Shown here piece by piece: positions 1-9,030 of a stretch of DNA of 64,000 nucleotides. The notes under the pieces are model-generated. The model made no database searches and was not told the origin of the DNA. It saw only the letters and a list, made by a program, of their open reading frames with translations. The stretch's first letter is position 1. Each line of letters begins with the position of its first letter. Source of the DNA: Nocardia puris (GTDB lineage Bacteria; Actinomycetota; Actinomycetes; Mycobacteriales; Mycobacteriaceae); assembly GCF_003315035.1 (NCBI RefSeq), contig NZ_QNRE01000003.1:186001-250000 (forward strand), read 5' to 3'. The position numbers were made by a program, and so were the translations under genes.

Positions 1-909
1 GACCTGCTCGCCGACTACGCGAAGTTCCTGCGCGGCCTGGTCGACCTGGAGAACATCCGCCCCCTCACCATCGCGGTGGACGCGGGCAACGGCATGGGCG
101 GGCACACGGTGCCCGAGGTGCTCGGCACGCTCGCCCCCATCACGATCGTGCCGCTCTACTTCGAGCTGGACGGCACCTTCCCCAACCACGAGGCCAACCC
201 CCTCGACCCGAAGAACCTGGTGGACCTGCAGCGCCTGGTGCGCGAGTCCGGCGCCGACATCGGCCTGGCCTTCGACGGCGACGCCGACCGCTGCTTCGTG
301 GTGGACGAGTTGGGCGAGCCGGTCTCGCCGTCCGCGATCACCGCGCTGGTCGCCGAGCGCGAGCTCGCCAAGGAGCCGGGCGCCACCATCATCCACAACC
401 TGATCACCTCGCGCGCCGTACCCGAGCTGGTGCACGAACTGGGCGGCACGCCGGTGCGCACCCGGGTCGGGCACTCGTTCATCAAGCAGCAGATGGCCGC
501 CACCGGCGCGGTGTTCGGCGGCGAGCATTCCGCGCACTACTACTTCCGCGATTTCTGGGGCGCCGACTCCGGCATGCTCGCCGCGCTGCATGTGCTGGCC
601 GCGCTCGGGGAGAAGGACCGCCCGGTGTCGGAGCTGATGGCCGCCTACACCACCTACGCCGCCTCCGGGGAGATCAACTCCACGGTCGACGACGCCGCCG
701 CGCGGACGATGGCGGTGCTGGACGCCTTCGGCGACCGGGCGCAGTCGGTGGACCGGCTGGACGGCGTCACGGTGCAGCTGGCCGACCACGCCTGGTTCAA
801 CCTGCGCGCCTCCAACACCGAACCGCTGCTGCGTCTCAACGTCGAGGCCCGATCGCCGGAGGAAGTAGACGCACTCGTAACCGAGATTCTGGGCATCGTC
901 CGGTCCTGA
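1..909 (+). CDS. manB: Phosphomannomutase/phosphoglucomutase, 5'-truncated by window edge
   Basis: The frame is open from base 1, so the N-terminal part, including the catalytic phosphoserine loop, lies outside the window. What remains shows the alpha-D-phosphohexomutase layout: a sugar-phosphate domain beginning VDAGNGMGG, the metal loop FDGDADRCF (three Asp ligands for Mg), the sugar-recognition loop GGEHSAHYYF, and the C-terminal phosphate-binding loop RASNTEPLLRL. The enzyme interconverts mannose-6-phosphate and mannose-1-phosphate (or the glucose equivalents) in the cytoplasm, feeding GDP-mannose for lipomannan and glycolipid synthesis. The TobH-like and manA genes follow on the same strand, which supports the mannose role. 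I infer mannose rather than glucose specificity from context only. Confidence 0.93.
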   Translation, partial: DLLADYAKFLRGLVDLENIRPLTIAVDAGNGMGGHTVPEVLGTLAPITIVPLYFELDGTFPNHEANPLDPKNLVDLQRLVRESGADIGLAFDGDADRCFVVDELGEPVSPSAITALVAERELAKEPGATIIHNLITSRAVPELVHELGGTPVRTRVGHSFIKQQMAATGAVFGGEHSAHYYFRDFWGADSGMLAALHVLAALGEKDRPVSELMAAYTTYAASGEINSTVDDAAARTMAVLDAFGDRAQSVDRLDGVTVQLADHAWFNLRASNTEPLLRLNVEARSPEEVDALVTEILGIVRS

Positions 910-1004
910 CTGGAATAGTGGAATCACAGACAGTGGATTCGCCCGACCCGGGCTCGGTGTGGACGATCCGGACGCAGCGCGATGAGGGGAGGTGGAACGC
1001 GGAG

Positions 1005-2222
1005 ATGATCGCGGGAACACCGGTGCTCGACCTCGACGATGCCGCTTCGCTCGAGGCAGCCGACAACGGCGGCGCACTGCGCTCGGCCGCCTCCGGCGGC
1101 GCCCAGGTCCGGGCCACGGCGGCAGCCGTCGCCGAACAGGCCCTGGCTCGCCTCACCGATCTGCGCCCGCGCAGCCTGGTACTGGTCTCCGGTTCCGGGC
1201 GGGCGGCGCGCGCCGCGGCGATCCTGGTGGCCGCGCTGGGCGACCGGGCGGGCATGCCGGTGGTGCCGGTGTCGGCGCTGCCGCCCTGGGTCGGCCCGCT
1301 GGACGTGGTGCTCGTCGCGGGGGACGACGCGGGCGATCCGCGCCTGATCGACGCGGTGGACCGCGCGCTGCGCCGCGGCGCCGAGGTGGTCGTGGCCGCA
1401 CCGCTGGAGGGTCCGCTGCGCGCCGTCGCGGCGGGTCGCGCCGCCGTGCTGGAGCCGCGGGTCCCGGTGCTCGATCACAACCGCCTGCTGCGCTATCTGG
1501 CGGCCGGAATCGCCGTCCTGCGCCTGGTGGACCCGGGCCGCACCGGCGCGTCCGTGCCGGACCTGACGGAGCTGGCCGACGTGCTGGACGCGGAGGCGTT
1601 GCGCGACGGCCCGCACAACGAGGTCTTCCACAATCCCGCCAAGACGCTGGCCGCGCGCATGCAGCAGCGCGGTGTGGTGCTGGCGGGCGACTCCCCCGCC
1701 GCGGCCGAGCTGGCCGGGCACGGTTCCGAGGTGCTGTTGCAGGCCGCGGGCCGTCTGGCCGCCGAGGCCGAACTGGCCGAGGCCGTCGCGGCGCTGCCGC
1801 GGCTCACCGCCGCCGCGGGCGCCGCGGCCCCCGACTTCGATCCGCTGTTCCACGACGAGGAACTCGACGGTCCCGCACCGGTCGAGCGGGTCCGGGTGTT
1901 CGTGCTCAGCGCCGACGCCGATCAGTCGGCCGCGCGGCGCAGGCTCGCCGTCTTCGGCGGCGACTCCTCGGCCCTGGTCGACGCCGATCTGGTGAGCGCC
2001 GATGTGGACCTGCTGCGCAGCGGGCTCACCGACCCGGCCGCACCCACCCCGCCCGAGGACGCCGAAACACCCTCGCGCGGCACCGAACTCGAACAGCTGG
2101 CGGTGCTGGCGCTGCGCCTGGAGATGGCCGCCGCCTATCTGCGGCTGATCGGCTCGCACGGCACCGACACCTCCGCGCGAGCGCCCTACGGCGGCGACCA
2201 GTACGACGGGGGACGCTACTAG
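1005..2222 (+). CDS. TobH-like protein of the mannose operon (SIS-like)
   Basis: A 405-residue Ala-rich protein. In mycobacteria a protein of this kind (Rv3256c, annotated TobH-like) lies between the phosphomannomutase and manA genes, exactly as here. The middle part (DVVLVAGDDAGDPRLIDAVDR and GAEVVVAAPLEG, read as separate pieces) resembles the alternating strand/helix pattern of SIS sugar-isomerase domains, but I see no clear catalytic set. I chose the ATG at 1005 because a good ribosome site (GGGAGGTGG) lies just upstream. An in-frame GTG at 918 would add 29 poorly structured residues. The stop codon overlaps the manA start by one base (TAGTG), indicating translational coupling. The biochemical function is not established. 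Confidence 0.75.
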   Translation: MIAGTPVLDLDDAASLEAADNGGALRSAASGGAQVRATAAAVAEQALARLTDLRPRSLVLVSGSGRAARAAAILVAALGDRAGMPVVPVSALPPWVGPLDVVLVAGDDAGDPRLIDAVDRALRRGAEVVVAAPLEGPLRAVAAGRAAVLEPRVPVLDHNRLLRYLAAGIAVLRLVDPGRTGASVPDLTELADVLDAEALRDGPHNEVFHNPAKTLAARMQQRGVVLAGDSPAAAELAGHGSEVLLQAAGRLAAEAELAEAVAALPRLTAAAGAAAPDFDPLFHDEELDGPAPVERVRVFVLSADADQSAARRRLAVFGGDSSALVDADLVSADVDLLRSGLTDPAAPTPPEDAETPSRGTELEQLAVLALRLEMAAAYLRLIGSHGTDTSARAPYGGDQYDGGRY

Positions 2223-3442
2223 TGCACGAACTCGTTGGTGCACTGCGTTCCTACGCTTGGGGTTCGCGCACCGCGCTCGCTCGGCTGTGCGGAAGGCCGG
2301 TCCCGTCGGCTCATCCGGAGGCCGAACTCTGGTTCGGCGCGCACCCCGCCGACCCCGCGCACGTGAAAGCCGCCGAGGGCACGCTGTCGCTGCTGGAACT
2401 GGTGGCGGCCGATCCGGAGGGCGAACTCGGCGCCGTCGCGGGCGAATTCGGCGGCAAGCTGCCGTTCCTGCTGAAGATCCTCGCGGCCGAGGAGCCGCTG
2501 TCGCTACAGGCGCATCCCTCGGCGGCGCAGGCGAAGGCGGGCTACGAACGCGAGAATCGCGCACGGGTGCCGCTGGATTCGCCGATGCGCAACTATCGCG
2601 ACGACAACCACAAGCCCGAACTCGTGGTGGCACTGGACCGTTTCGAGGCACTGGCCGGGTTCCGCGAACCCCGCCGCACGGTCGAACTGTTCCGCGCGCT
2701 CGAGGTGCCCCAGCTCGTCTCCTACGCGGATATGCTGGCCGCCCAACCGGATTCGGCCGGCCTGCGCACCCTGTTCACCACCTGGATCACGCTGCCGCAG
2801 CCGGTGCTGGCCACCCTGCTGCCCGCCGTGCTGGACGGCTGCGTGCGCTACCTGTCCGGAAAAGGCAAGCGGCCCTTCGCCGCCGAGGCGCGCACCGCGC
2901 TGGAACTGGCCGAGGTGTACCCGGGCGACGCGGGCGTGCTCGCGGCGCTGCTGCTCAACCGCGTGACGCTGGAACCCGGTCAGGGCCTGTACCTTTCGGC
3001 CGGCAACCTGCACGCCTACCTGCACGGGCTTGGCGTGGAGATCATGGCGAACTCCGACAACGTGCTGCGCGGCGGGCTCACCCCCAAGCACGTCGACGTC
3101 CCGGAGCTGTTGCGGGTGCTGGACTTCGAGCCCATCGACCTGCCCGCCGTGCTGCCCGAACCCGCGGGCGACGGCTCGGTGCGCTACCGCACGCCCGCGC
3201 CGGAATTCGCGCTGCGCCGCTTCGACCTCACCGAGGGGTCGGGTCAGGTGCCGCTCATGTCGGCGGGCCCCGGCATCGTGCTGTGCACCGGGGGCACGGT
3301 GCGACTGCTGCGCGACGAGACCGAACTGATCCTGGGCCGCGGCTCGGCCGCGTGGATCTCGGCATCCGACAACGATATTCGTGCCCAGACCGTGGACGGA
3401 CCGGCCCAGGTCTTCTGCGCGTGCGTCGGGCCGGGGGCCTGA
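2222..3442 (+). CDS. manA: Mannose-6-phosphate isomerase, type I
   Basis: Interconverts fructose-6-phosphate and mannose-6-phosphate, the entry step to GDP-mannose. The 406-residue length is usual for the type I zinc-dependent family. The Zn-site motifs are visible: LSLQAHPS (Gln and His ligands), HKPELVVAL (Glu ligand) and LSAGNLHAYLHG (His ligand), followed by the second cupin-like half. The GTG start overlaps the preceding stop by one base, so the gene is coupled to the TobH-like gene, and the three form one mannose operon with the truncated mutase. The gene ends about 70 bases before the next one, with no strong terminator visible. Confidence 0.95.
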   Translation: MHELVGALRSYAWGSRTALARLCGRPVPSAHPEAELWFGAHPADPAHVKAAEGTLSLLELVAADPEGELGAVAGEFGGKLPFLLKILAAEEPLSLQAHPSAAQAKAGYERENRARVPLDSPMRNYRDDNHKPELVVALDRFEALAGFREPRRTVELFRALEVPQLVSYADMLAAQPDSAGLRTLFTTWITLPQPVLATLLPAVLDGCVRYLSGKGKRPFAAEARTALELAEVYPGDAGVLAALLLNRVTLEPGQGLYLSAGNLHAYLHGLGVEIMANSDNVLRGGLTPKHVDVPELLRVLDFEPIDLPAVLPEPAGDGSVRYRTPAPEFALRRFDLTEGSGQVPLMSAGPGIVLCTGGTVRLLRDETELILGRGSAAWISASDNDIRAQTVDGPAQVFCACVGPGA

Positions 3443-3511
3443 ACCGAGACGTCCCGGCGTGAGCGCGCTATCTTGACCGAGGTTCGCGCATACGAGAGAG
3501 GGCGGTCGGAC

Positions 3512-4441
3512 ATGTCGGCTAGCGGTGGGAAGAAGGCGATTCTGGCCGCGTTGGTGGCGAACGCGGGTATCGCGGTGGCGAAGTTCGTCGGCGCCGCGAT
3601 CACCGGATCGGCGTCGATGCTGGCCGAGGGCGTGCACTCGGTGGCCGATACCTCCAACCAGGCCCTGCTGCTCTACGGCCAGCGCGCCGCCGCGAAGGAG
3701 GCCACCGAGCTACACCCGTTCGGGTACGGCCGCAACCGGTACTTCTATTCGTTCGTCGTTGCGCTGGTGCTGTTCACCCTCGGTTCGGTGTACGCGCTCT
3801 ACGAGGGCATCCACAAGGTGCAGCACCCCGAGGAGCTGAACTCGCCGATCGTCGCGATCGTCATCCTGGTGATCGCGATCGCGCTGGAGACCTACAGCTT
3901 CATGACGGCGGTGAAGGAATCCCGCCCGCTCAAGGGCGGCGCGAGCTGGTGGCGGTTCATCCGCAACTCGCGCAGCCCCGAGCTGCCCGTGGTGCTGCTG
4001 GAGGACACGGGCGCGCTGGTCGGCCTGATCCTGGCGCTGTTCGGCGTCGGCCTGACGATGATCACCGGCGACCCGGTGTGGGACGGCGTCGGCACCCTGT
4101 GCATCGGCGTGCTGCTCGGCGTTATCGCGATCATCCTGATCATCGAGATGCAGAGCCTGCTCATCGGCGAGGGCGCCACCCCCGAAGAGGACCGCGCCAT
4201 CCGCGAGAGCCTGGTCGACGGCGAGCGCATCGACCGCCTGATCCACCTCAAGACCCAGTACATCGGCCCCGAGGAGATCCTGGTCGCCGCCAAGGTGTCG
4301 GTGGTGCGGGGACTCGACATAGCCACCATCGCGGCCGCCATCGACGCCGCCGAGGCCCGGGTGCGCCGGGCCGTGCCCGCGGCGCGCACCATCTACATCG
4401 AGCCGGATCTGTATCGCACGGAGAACAGTCCGGCCAAGTGA
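3512..4441 (+). CDS. Cation diffusion facilitator transporter, copy 1
   Basis: A 309-residue cytoplasmic-membrane transporter of the CDF family (divalent metal/proton antiport). Several hydrophobic helices are visible, with HSVAD in helix 2 as the first half of the metal site. The second half reads LLEDTGALVG in helix 5, where many CDF proteins have HxxxD; this resembles the SLC30A9/ZnT9-like subgroup, so Zn specificity is not certain. I chose ATG 3512, which has GAGAGAGGG upstream and matches the N-terminus of the paralogue at 6625. An upstream TTG at 3473 is unlikely. The paralogue is near-collinear over its whole length. Confidence 0.88.
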   Translation: MSASGGKKAILAALVANAGIAVAKFVGAAITGSASMLAEGVHSVADTSNQALLLYGQRAAAKEATELHPFGYGRNRYFYSFVVALVLFTLGSVYALYEGIHKVQHPEELNSPIVAIVILVIAIALETYSFMTAVKESRPLKGGASWWRFIRNSRSPELPVVLLEDTGALVGLILALFGVGLTMITGDPVWDGVGTLCIGVLLGVIAIILIIEMQSLLIGEGATPEEDRAIRESLVDGERIDRLIHLKTQYIGPEEILVAAKVSVVRGLDIATIAAAIDAAEARVRRAVPAARTIYIEPDLYRTENSPAK

Positions 4442-4500
4442 GCGAGGCCGCGTCCGGATACGGCCTTCCGGTCGTTGCGCGCAAGTCATTTCGCGGCGAC

Positions 4501-4710
4501 GCTCAGGTCCGGGCTGGGTCGTGTTTCGCGGCACGCGCACGTGCGGACCGGGCAGGTTCCGCGGCAACGCTCGAGTCCAGACCAGGCGTGTTCCGCGGCA
4601 CGCTCACGTTCGGACCGGGTCGTGTTCCGCGACAGCGCACACGTTCGGACCGGGTCGTGTTCCGCCGCAGCACTCAGGTGCGGACCGGGTCGTGTTCCGT
4701 GGCGAACGCC
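4501..4710. repeat. Six degenerate ~34-bp tandem repeats running into a gene's 3' end
   Basis: About six head-to-tail units of 33-35 bp share the core CGGACCGGGTCGTGTTCCGC. Unit starts are near 4501, 4535, 4569, 4602, 4637 and 4672. The last unit is the coding 3' end of the hydrolase gene that finishes at 4674 on the minus strand (its last residues EHDPVRT). A related single unit sits at 5610-5645, the 3' end of the neighbouring hydrolase paralogue. The array fills the gap between the convergent CDF and hydrolase genes. It looks like an expansion of the gene terminus rather than a mobile element. Confidence 0.8.
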
Positions 4711-5585
4711 AGCAGCCTCTGCATCACCTTGTCCTTGATGGCCCACGGCATTTCGTGGCCGACGCCGGGGTAGACCTCGATGTCGGCCGCGGGGATGTGG
4801 TCGCGGATGCGGCGGGCGACGGCCTCCGGATCGTTGACCACCGTCGCTGCGCCGAAAAGGACCAGCAGCGGAGCGGTGAGGGCGCGCAGCTGATCCTCGG
4901 TGAGCGGGCGCTCCCACGGCAGCGCGAACCGGTACTTGCGGCCGGCCCGCACCATCGCCCGCTCGTTCTCATCGAGTTCGAGTCCGGGCGTGAGCCATTC
5001 AGTCAGCTTGCGCATCCGCTCGTCGGTCGGTCGGAGACCCGCCACCAGGAACTTCCACAGCACGGACAAGCGCGGTCTGATGAACGCACCGCCGCTGGGC
5101 TCCAGCATGATCACGCTCGCCAACCGGTCGGAGCGGTGCGCGCCCACCACCCCTGCCATCCACGCCCCGAACGAGACGCCCGCGAGGTGCACGCGCTCGA
5201 CGCCCAACCCGTCGAGGACCTCCACCACCCAGTGCGTGATATCGGCCTGGTCCAGGATGGGCGCGGTCTGCCGGCAGCGGCCCGGCCAGCCCATGATGTC
5301 GGGCGTGTAGACGACGCGGTCCTTGGACAACTCCTCGACGAACCCCCGCGACGCCATCCCGTTGCCGGTGATCCCCGGGAACAGCATGAGCGGCGCCGGT
5401 CCGCTTTCCCGCGTCGTCCCACCGATCGCAGGAGCCTCCCCGGACCTGCGCACTCGCGTTGTGCCGAACGAGGTTTCGATATCGAGGTCGGTGAACGACA
5501 CCGGCCACTCCGCGCCAACCGCCTCGTACGCCCGCAGGAACGCCGCCTCGTCGGTCGCGTTCCGGAACCGTCCGATCTTCGCCAT
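4674..5585 (-). CDS. Alpha/beta hydrolase, copy A
   Basis: A 303-residue cytoplasmic alpha/beta-hydrolase-fold enzyme. The nucleophile elbow reads GVSFGAW, the catalytic His is probably in GVGHEMPWA near the C-terminus, and the acid may be the Asp in VVNDPE. Its N-terminus (MAKIGRF) and the block DIMGWPGRCRQTAPI are shared with the next gene, so the two are tandem duplicates. Compared with copy B it lacks the Asp in the ARDT position after strand 7 (GAAT here), which might affect the charge relay if that is the true acid. The substrate is unknown. The 3' end merges into the 34-bp repeats. Confidence 0.85.
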   Translation of the reverse strand: MAKIGRFRNATDEAAFLRAYEAVGAEWPVSFTDLDIETSFGTTRVRRSGEAPAIGGTTRESGPAPLMLFPGITGNGMASRGFVEELSKDRVVYTPDIMGWPGRCRQTAPILDQADITHWVVEVLDGLGVERVHLAGVSFGAWMAGVVGAHRSDRLASVIMLEPSGGAFIRPRLSVLWKFLVAGLRPTDERMRKLTEWLTPGLELDENERAMVRAGRKYRFALPWERPLTEDQLRALTAPLLVLFGAATVVNDPEAVARRIRDHIPAADIEVYPGVGHEMPWAIKDKVMQRLLAFATEHDPVRT

Positions 5586-5613
5586 GGTCTCCCCTTTCCT
5601 CCGATCCGAGCGC

Positions 5614-6495
5614 TCAGGTCCGGGCTGGTTCGTGTTTCGCAGCGAAGGCCAGGAAGCGGGGGATCACCGTGTCGGTGCGCGCCCACAGCAGGTCGTGGCC
5701 GACGTCCGGGTAGGTCTCGACGTCGGCCGAGGGTACGTGGTCGCGGAGGCGGCGCGCGCCGATTTCGGGGTCGTTGACGACGGTGTCGCGGGCGAAGAGG
5801 ACCAGTAGCGGGGCCGTGAGGGCGCGCAGCTGGTCGTCGGTGAGCGGACGCTCCCAGGGCAGCGCGAGCCGGAATTTGCGGCCCGCCTTCGCCATCGCCC
5901 ACGCCTCGTCGTCGAGCGCGACGCTCGGCGTGAGCAGCGCCGCGATCTTACGCATGCGCCTGTCGGTCGGCCACAGCCCGGCCGCCAGGAGCTTCAGCAG
6001 CAGGCTCCACTTCGGTTTGGCGAAGGTCGCGCCGCCCGGTTCCAGCATGCTCAGGCTGGCGAGGCGATCCGAGTGCTTCGTTCCGACCAGGGCGGCCAGC
6101 CACGCGCCGACGGAATATCCGGCGAGGTGCACGCGGTCGACGCCGAGTCCGTCGAGGGTTTCCGCCAGCCAGCCGATGATGTCGTCCTGGTCCCGGATCG
6201 GCGCGGTCTGCCGACAGCGGCCGGGCCAGCCCATGATGTCGAGGGCGTAGACGACCCGGTCGCGCGCCAGTTCCTCGATGAACGGCTGCCAGAACAGGCA
6301 ATTGCCGGGCATGCCCGACAGCAGCACCAACGGCGCGTGGTCGCCCGACCCGGATTTGCGTACTCGCGTTGTGCCGAAAGAGGTTTCGATATCGAGGTCG
6401 GTGTATGGGACCGGCCACCGCGCGGAGATCGCGTCGTAGGCCCGGAGGAACGCCGCCTCGGCCTTGTCGTTGGTGAACCGCCCGATTTTCGCCAT
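5614..6495 (-). CDS. Alpha/beta hydrolase, copy B
   Basis: A 293-residue paralogue of the downstream gene, 28 bases away on the same strand and probably co-transcribed. It keeps the elbow GYSVGAW, the DIMGWPGRCRQTAPI segment, an Asp in LLVLFARDTVVND and the late His in DVGHDLLWA, giving a complete putative Ser-Asp-His triad. No signal peptide is visible, so it is cytoplasmic. Both copies have the same upstream ribosome-site sequence (GGGGAGACC before MAKIGRF). The substrate cannot be told from sequence. Confidence 0.87.
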   Translation of the reverse strand: MAKIGRFTNDKAEAAFLRAYDAISARWPVPYTDLDIETSFGTTRVRKSGSGDHAPLVLLSGMPGNCLFWQPFIEELARDRVVYALDIMGWPGRCRQTAPIRDQDDIIGWLAETLDGLGVDRVHLAGYSVGAWLAALVGTKHSDRLASLSMLEPGGATFAKPKWSLLLKLLAAGLWPTDRRMRKIAALLTPSVALDDEAWAMAKAGRKFRLALPWERPLTDDQLRALTAPLLVLFARDTVVNDPEIGARRLRDHVPSADVETYPDVGHDLLWARTDTVIPRFLAFAAKHEPART

Positions 6496-6517
6496 GGTCT
6501 CCCCTGTTCCAAGTATG

Positions 6518-6533
6518 TGATATGAGCGTATCA
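6518..6533. promoter_or_regulatory. 16-bp dyad TGATATGAGCGTATCA, candidate operator
   Basis: This inverted repeat has perfect TGATA/TATCA arms and lies in a locally AT-rich patch between the divergent hydrolase B and CDF copy 2 genes, a natural position for a shared operator. No regulator gene is adjacent, so the binding protein is unknown. Confidence 0.35.
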
Positions 6534-6624
6534 GTTAAAGCGATACATGCATACCATCAAAATCGGGCGGTGGGACCGCCGTGTCGGGATCGCGGGGCGG
6601 GGCGGTCCGGGTAGCGTCGCGCGC

Positions 6625-7551
6625 ATGGCGTCCAGTGGAGGCAAGGCGGCGATCTTCGCGGCGCTGGCGGCGGATGCGGGGATCGCGATCGCGAAGTTCA
6701 TCGGCGCGGGGATCACCGGGTCGTCCTCGATGCTGGCCGAGGCGGTGCACTCGGTGGCCGACACGTCGAATCAGTTCCTGCTCCTGCTCGGGCAGAAGCG
6801 GGCGGCGCAGAGCCCGGACCGGTTGCATCCCTTCGGCTACGGGCGCAACCGGTATTTCTACGCGTTCGTGGTGGCGCTGGTGCTGTTCTCGCTCGGGTCG
6901 CTGGCCGCGATCTACGAGGGCGTCGGCAAGATCCGCGAGCCCGAAGAGTTGACGTCGCCGCTGGTCGCGATCGTGATCCTCGGGGTCGCGGTGGCGCTGG
7001 AATCGTTCAGCCTCGCGACGGCGCGGCGCGAATCCCGGCCGCTCAAAGGACGTTCCAGCTGGTGGGAATTCATCCGCACCTCGCGCAACCCGGAACTGCC
7101 CGTGGTGCTGCTGGAGGACAGCGGCGCGCTGGTGGGCCTGCTGTTCGCGTTCGCGGGCGTCGGGCTGACCGTGCTCACCGGCGATCCGATCTGGGACGGC
7201 ATCGGTACCCTGGCCATCGGCGTGCTGCTCGGCGCGATCGCGGTGGTGCTCATCGTGGAGATGAAGAGCCTGCTCATCGGCGAGGGCGCCACCCCGGCGG
7301 AATACGCCGCCATCCGCGCCAACCTCGTCGACGGCGAGCACATCGACCGCGTCATCCACCTGGAAACCGAATACCTCGGCCCCGAGGACATGCTCGTCGC
7401 CGCCAAGATCGCCATCGTCCCCGGACTCGACATCGCCACCGTGGCCACCGCCATCGACGCCGCCGAAGTCCGCGTGCGCGCGGCGGTGCCGCACGTGAAC
7501 CGGATGTACTTGGAACCGGACCTGTATCGCGCGGTGCGTGCAGATACGTGA
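6625..7551 (+). CDS. Cation diffusion facilitator transporter, copy 2
   Basis: A 308-residue paralogue of the transporter at 3512, alignable without large gaps. It has the same helix-2 HSVADTSNQ metal motif, the same LLEDSGALVG in helix 5 and the same C-terminal cytoplasmic domain ending LEPDLYR. ATG 6625 was chosen because MASSGGKAAI aligns with the copy 1 start; an upstream ATG at 6547 would add 26 unmatched residues. It is expected to export a divalent metal across the cytoplasmic membrane. Why the genome keeps two near-duplicates around two hydrolases is unknown. Confidence 0.87.
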   Translation: MASSGGKAAIFAALAADAGIAIAKFIGAGITGSSSMLAEAVHSVADTSNQFLLLLGQKRAAQSPDRLHPFGYGRNRYFYAFVVALVLFSLGSLAAIYEGVGKIREPEELTSPLVAIVILGVAVALESFSLATARRESRPLKGRSSWWEFIRTSRNPELPVVLLEDSGALVGLLFAFAGVGLTVLTGDPIWDGIGTLAIGVLLGAIAVVLIVEMKSLLIGEGATPAEYAAIRANLVDGEHIDRVIHLETEYLGPEDMLVAAKIAIVPGLDIATVATAIDAAEVRVRAAVPHVNRMYLEPDLYRAVRADT

Positions 7552-7560
7552 GCCCGCGCG

Positions 7561-9030
7561 TCAGCGGGACCGAATCTTGCTGTCGCGCACCAGGTCCAAC
7601 GGTTCAGTGTGGATGTCGAACTCGCGGCGCAGGACGCGGTGGGCGGCGTGGAGGCCGCACATGCCGTGGACGCCGGGGCCCGGTGGGGTCGCTGACGAGC
7701 ACAGATAGACGCCGGGAAGTGGTGTGGCGTAGGGGTTCCAGCGGGGTGCCGGGCGGAATGCCGTCTGCAGCAGCGTCATCGCGCCCGCGGAGATGTCGCC
7801 GCCGACGTAGTTGGCGTTGTGCGTGGGCATTTCGGCGGCCGTGCACACGTTCTTCGCGAGGATCAGGTCGCGGAATCCGGGGGCGAAACGTTCGACCTGG
7901 TCGATCACGACCTCACTGATGTCGATATCGGAGCCGTTGGGTACGTGGGCGTAGGTGTAGAAGGTGTGTTTGCCTTCGGGTGCGCGCGTGGGGTCGACGA
8001 CGCCGGGTTGGATGGCCAGCACGTAGGGCCGGTCGGCGTGGCGGCCCGAGGCGACCGCGCCTTCCGCCGCCATCGCCTCGGCCCGGCTGCCGACCAGGTG
8101 CAGGGTGCCCGCGCGATCGCAGCCCTCCGCCGCCCACGGCACCGGGCCCGACAGGGCGAAGTCGACCTTGCACGCCGCGCCGCCGTAGCGGAACTTGCCG
8201 AGCCGCTTGGCATATCGCTGCGGCAGCCGGTCACCGGCGATGCGCAGCAAGCCCGCCGGGGCCAGGTCGAGGAGAATCGCTCGCGCACCGCCGAATTCGT
8301 CCAGCGAGTCGACGCGGTGGCCGGTGTGCACGGTGCCGCCGAGGGATTCGAGTTCGGCGATCAGCGCATCGGGGATCGCTTGGCTGCCACCGCGCGGGAT
8401 CACCCAGCCCTCGGCGTGCGCGAGGGTGCCGAGCAGCAGGCCCGCGCCCACGGCCGGGAGCGCGCGCGGTGACGTGATCGCGTGCGTCGCAACGCCACTC
8501 AGCAGCGCGGGCGCGGCGTCCTCGCGGAAACGGATGTTCCACAGCGGCGAGCCCTGTTCCAGTAGCCGCAGCCCGAACCGCGTCGCGGCTCCCAGATCGT
8601 CGGGGATGCCGCGCAGATCACCCATCGCGACGTCCACGACCCCGGGCCAGTCGCGCACCAGCGGCCCGAACAGCCGCCGCCACGCCTTCCCGTCGAGCCC
8701 GAGTCCCGCCACGGTCCGCTCCAGATCCCGCCACGCCACCGCACCCCGCCCGCCGTCGAGGGGATGCGCGTACGACGCCTCGGGGGTGAGCAGTTCCACC
8801 CCGTGCGCGGGCAGGTCGAACGCCCGGAAGAACGGTGACGCCGCGGCCATCGGATGCGCCCCCGCGCACACATCGTGCCGGAACCCCGGCAACGTCAACT
8901 CCGCCGTCCGCGACCCACCCCCGGCCGTGTCCTGGGCCTCGAACACCTCCACCGACAACCCCGCCGCCGCCAACGTCACCGCCGCCGCGAGCCCATTCGG
9001 CCCCGACCCGACCACCACGACATCAGCCAT
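7561..9030 (-). CDS. FAD-dependent phytoene-desaturase-like oxidoreductase
   Basis: A 489-residue flavoprotein. The N-terminal dinucleotide-binding motif is VVVGSGPNGLAAAVTLAAAG followed by an acidic FEAQD, and the C-terminus has the second FAD contact region (PGVYLCSSATPPGPGVHGM). This is the pattern of the CrtI/PYROXD2-like amine-oxidase superfamily. It has no carotenoid neighbours such as crtB or crtE, so a carotenoid role is not supported. It ends 9 bases after the convergent CDF gene. The start at 9030 leaves almost no leader before the Rossmann fold, as usual for the family. Confidence 0.85.
   Translation of the reverse strand: MADVVVVGSGPNGLAAAVTLAAAGLSVEVFEAQDTAGGGSRTAELTLPGFRHDVCAGAHPMAAASPFFRAFDLPAHGVELLTPEASYAHPLDGGRGAVAWRDLERTVAGLGLDGKAWRRLFGPLVRDWPGVVDVAMGDLRGIPDDLGAATRFGLRLLEQGSPLWNIRFREDAAPALLSGVATHAITSPRALPAVGAGLLLGTLAHAEGWVIPRGGSQAIPDALIAELESLGGTVHTGHRVDSLDEFGGARAILLDLAPAGLLRIAGDRLPQRYAKRLGKFRYGGAACKVDFALSGPVPWAAEGCDRAGTLHLVGSRAEAMAAEGAVASGRHADRPYVLAIQPGVVDPTRAPEGKHTFYTYAHVPNGSDIDISEVVIDQVERFAPGFRDLILAKNVCTAAEMPTHNANYVGGDISAGAMTLLQTAFRPAPRWNPYATPLPGVYLCSSATPPGPGVHGMCGLHAAHRVLRREFDIHTEPLDLVRDSKIRSR

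Noticed and set aside
918..1004. Upstream GTG start for the TobH-like gene
   Set aside because: It would add 29 residues without similarity, and a better ribosome site lies before ATG 1005.
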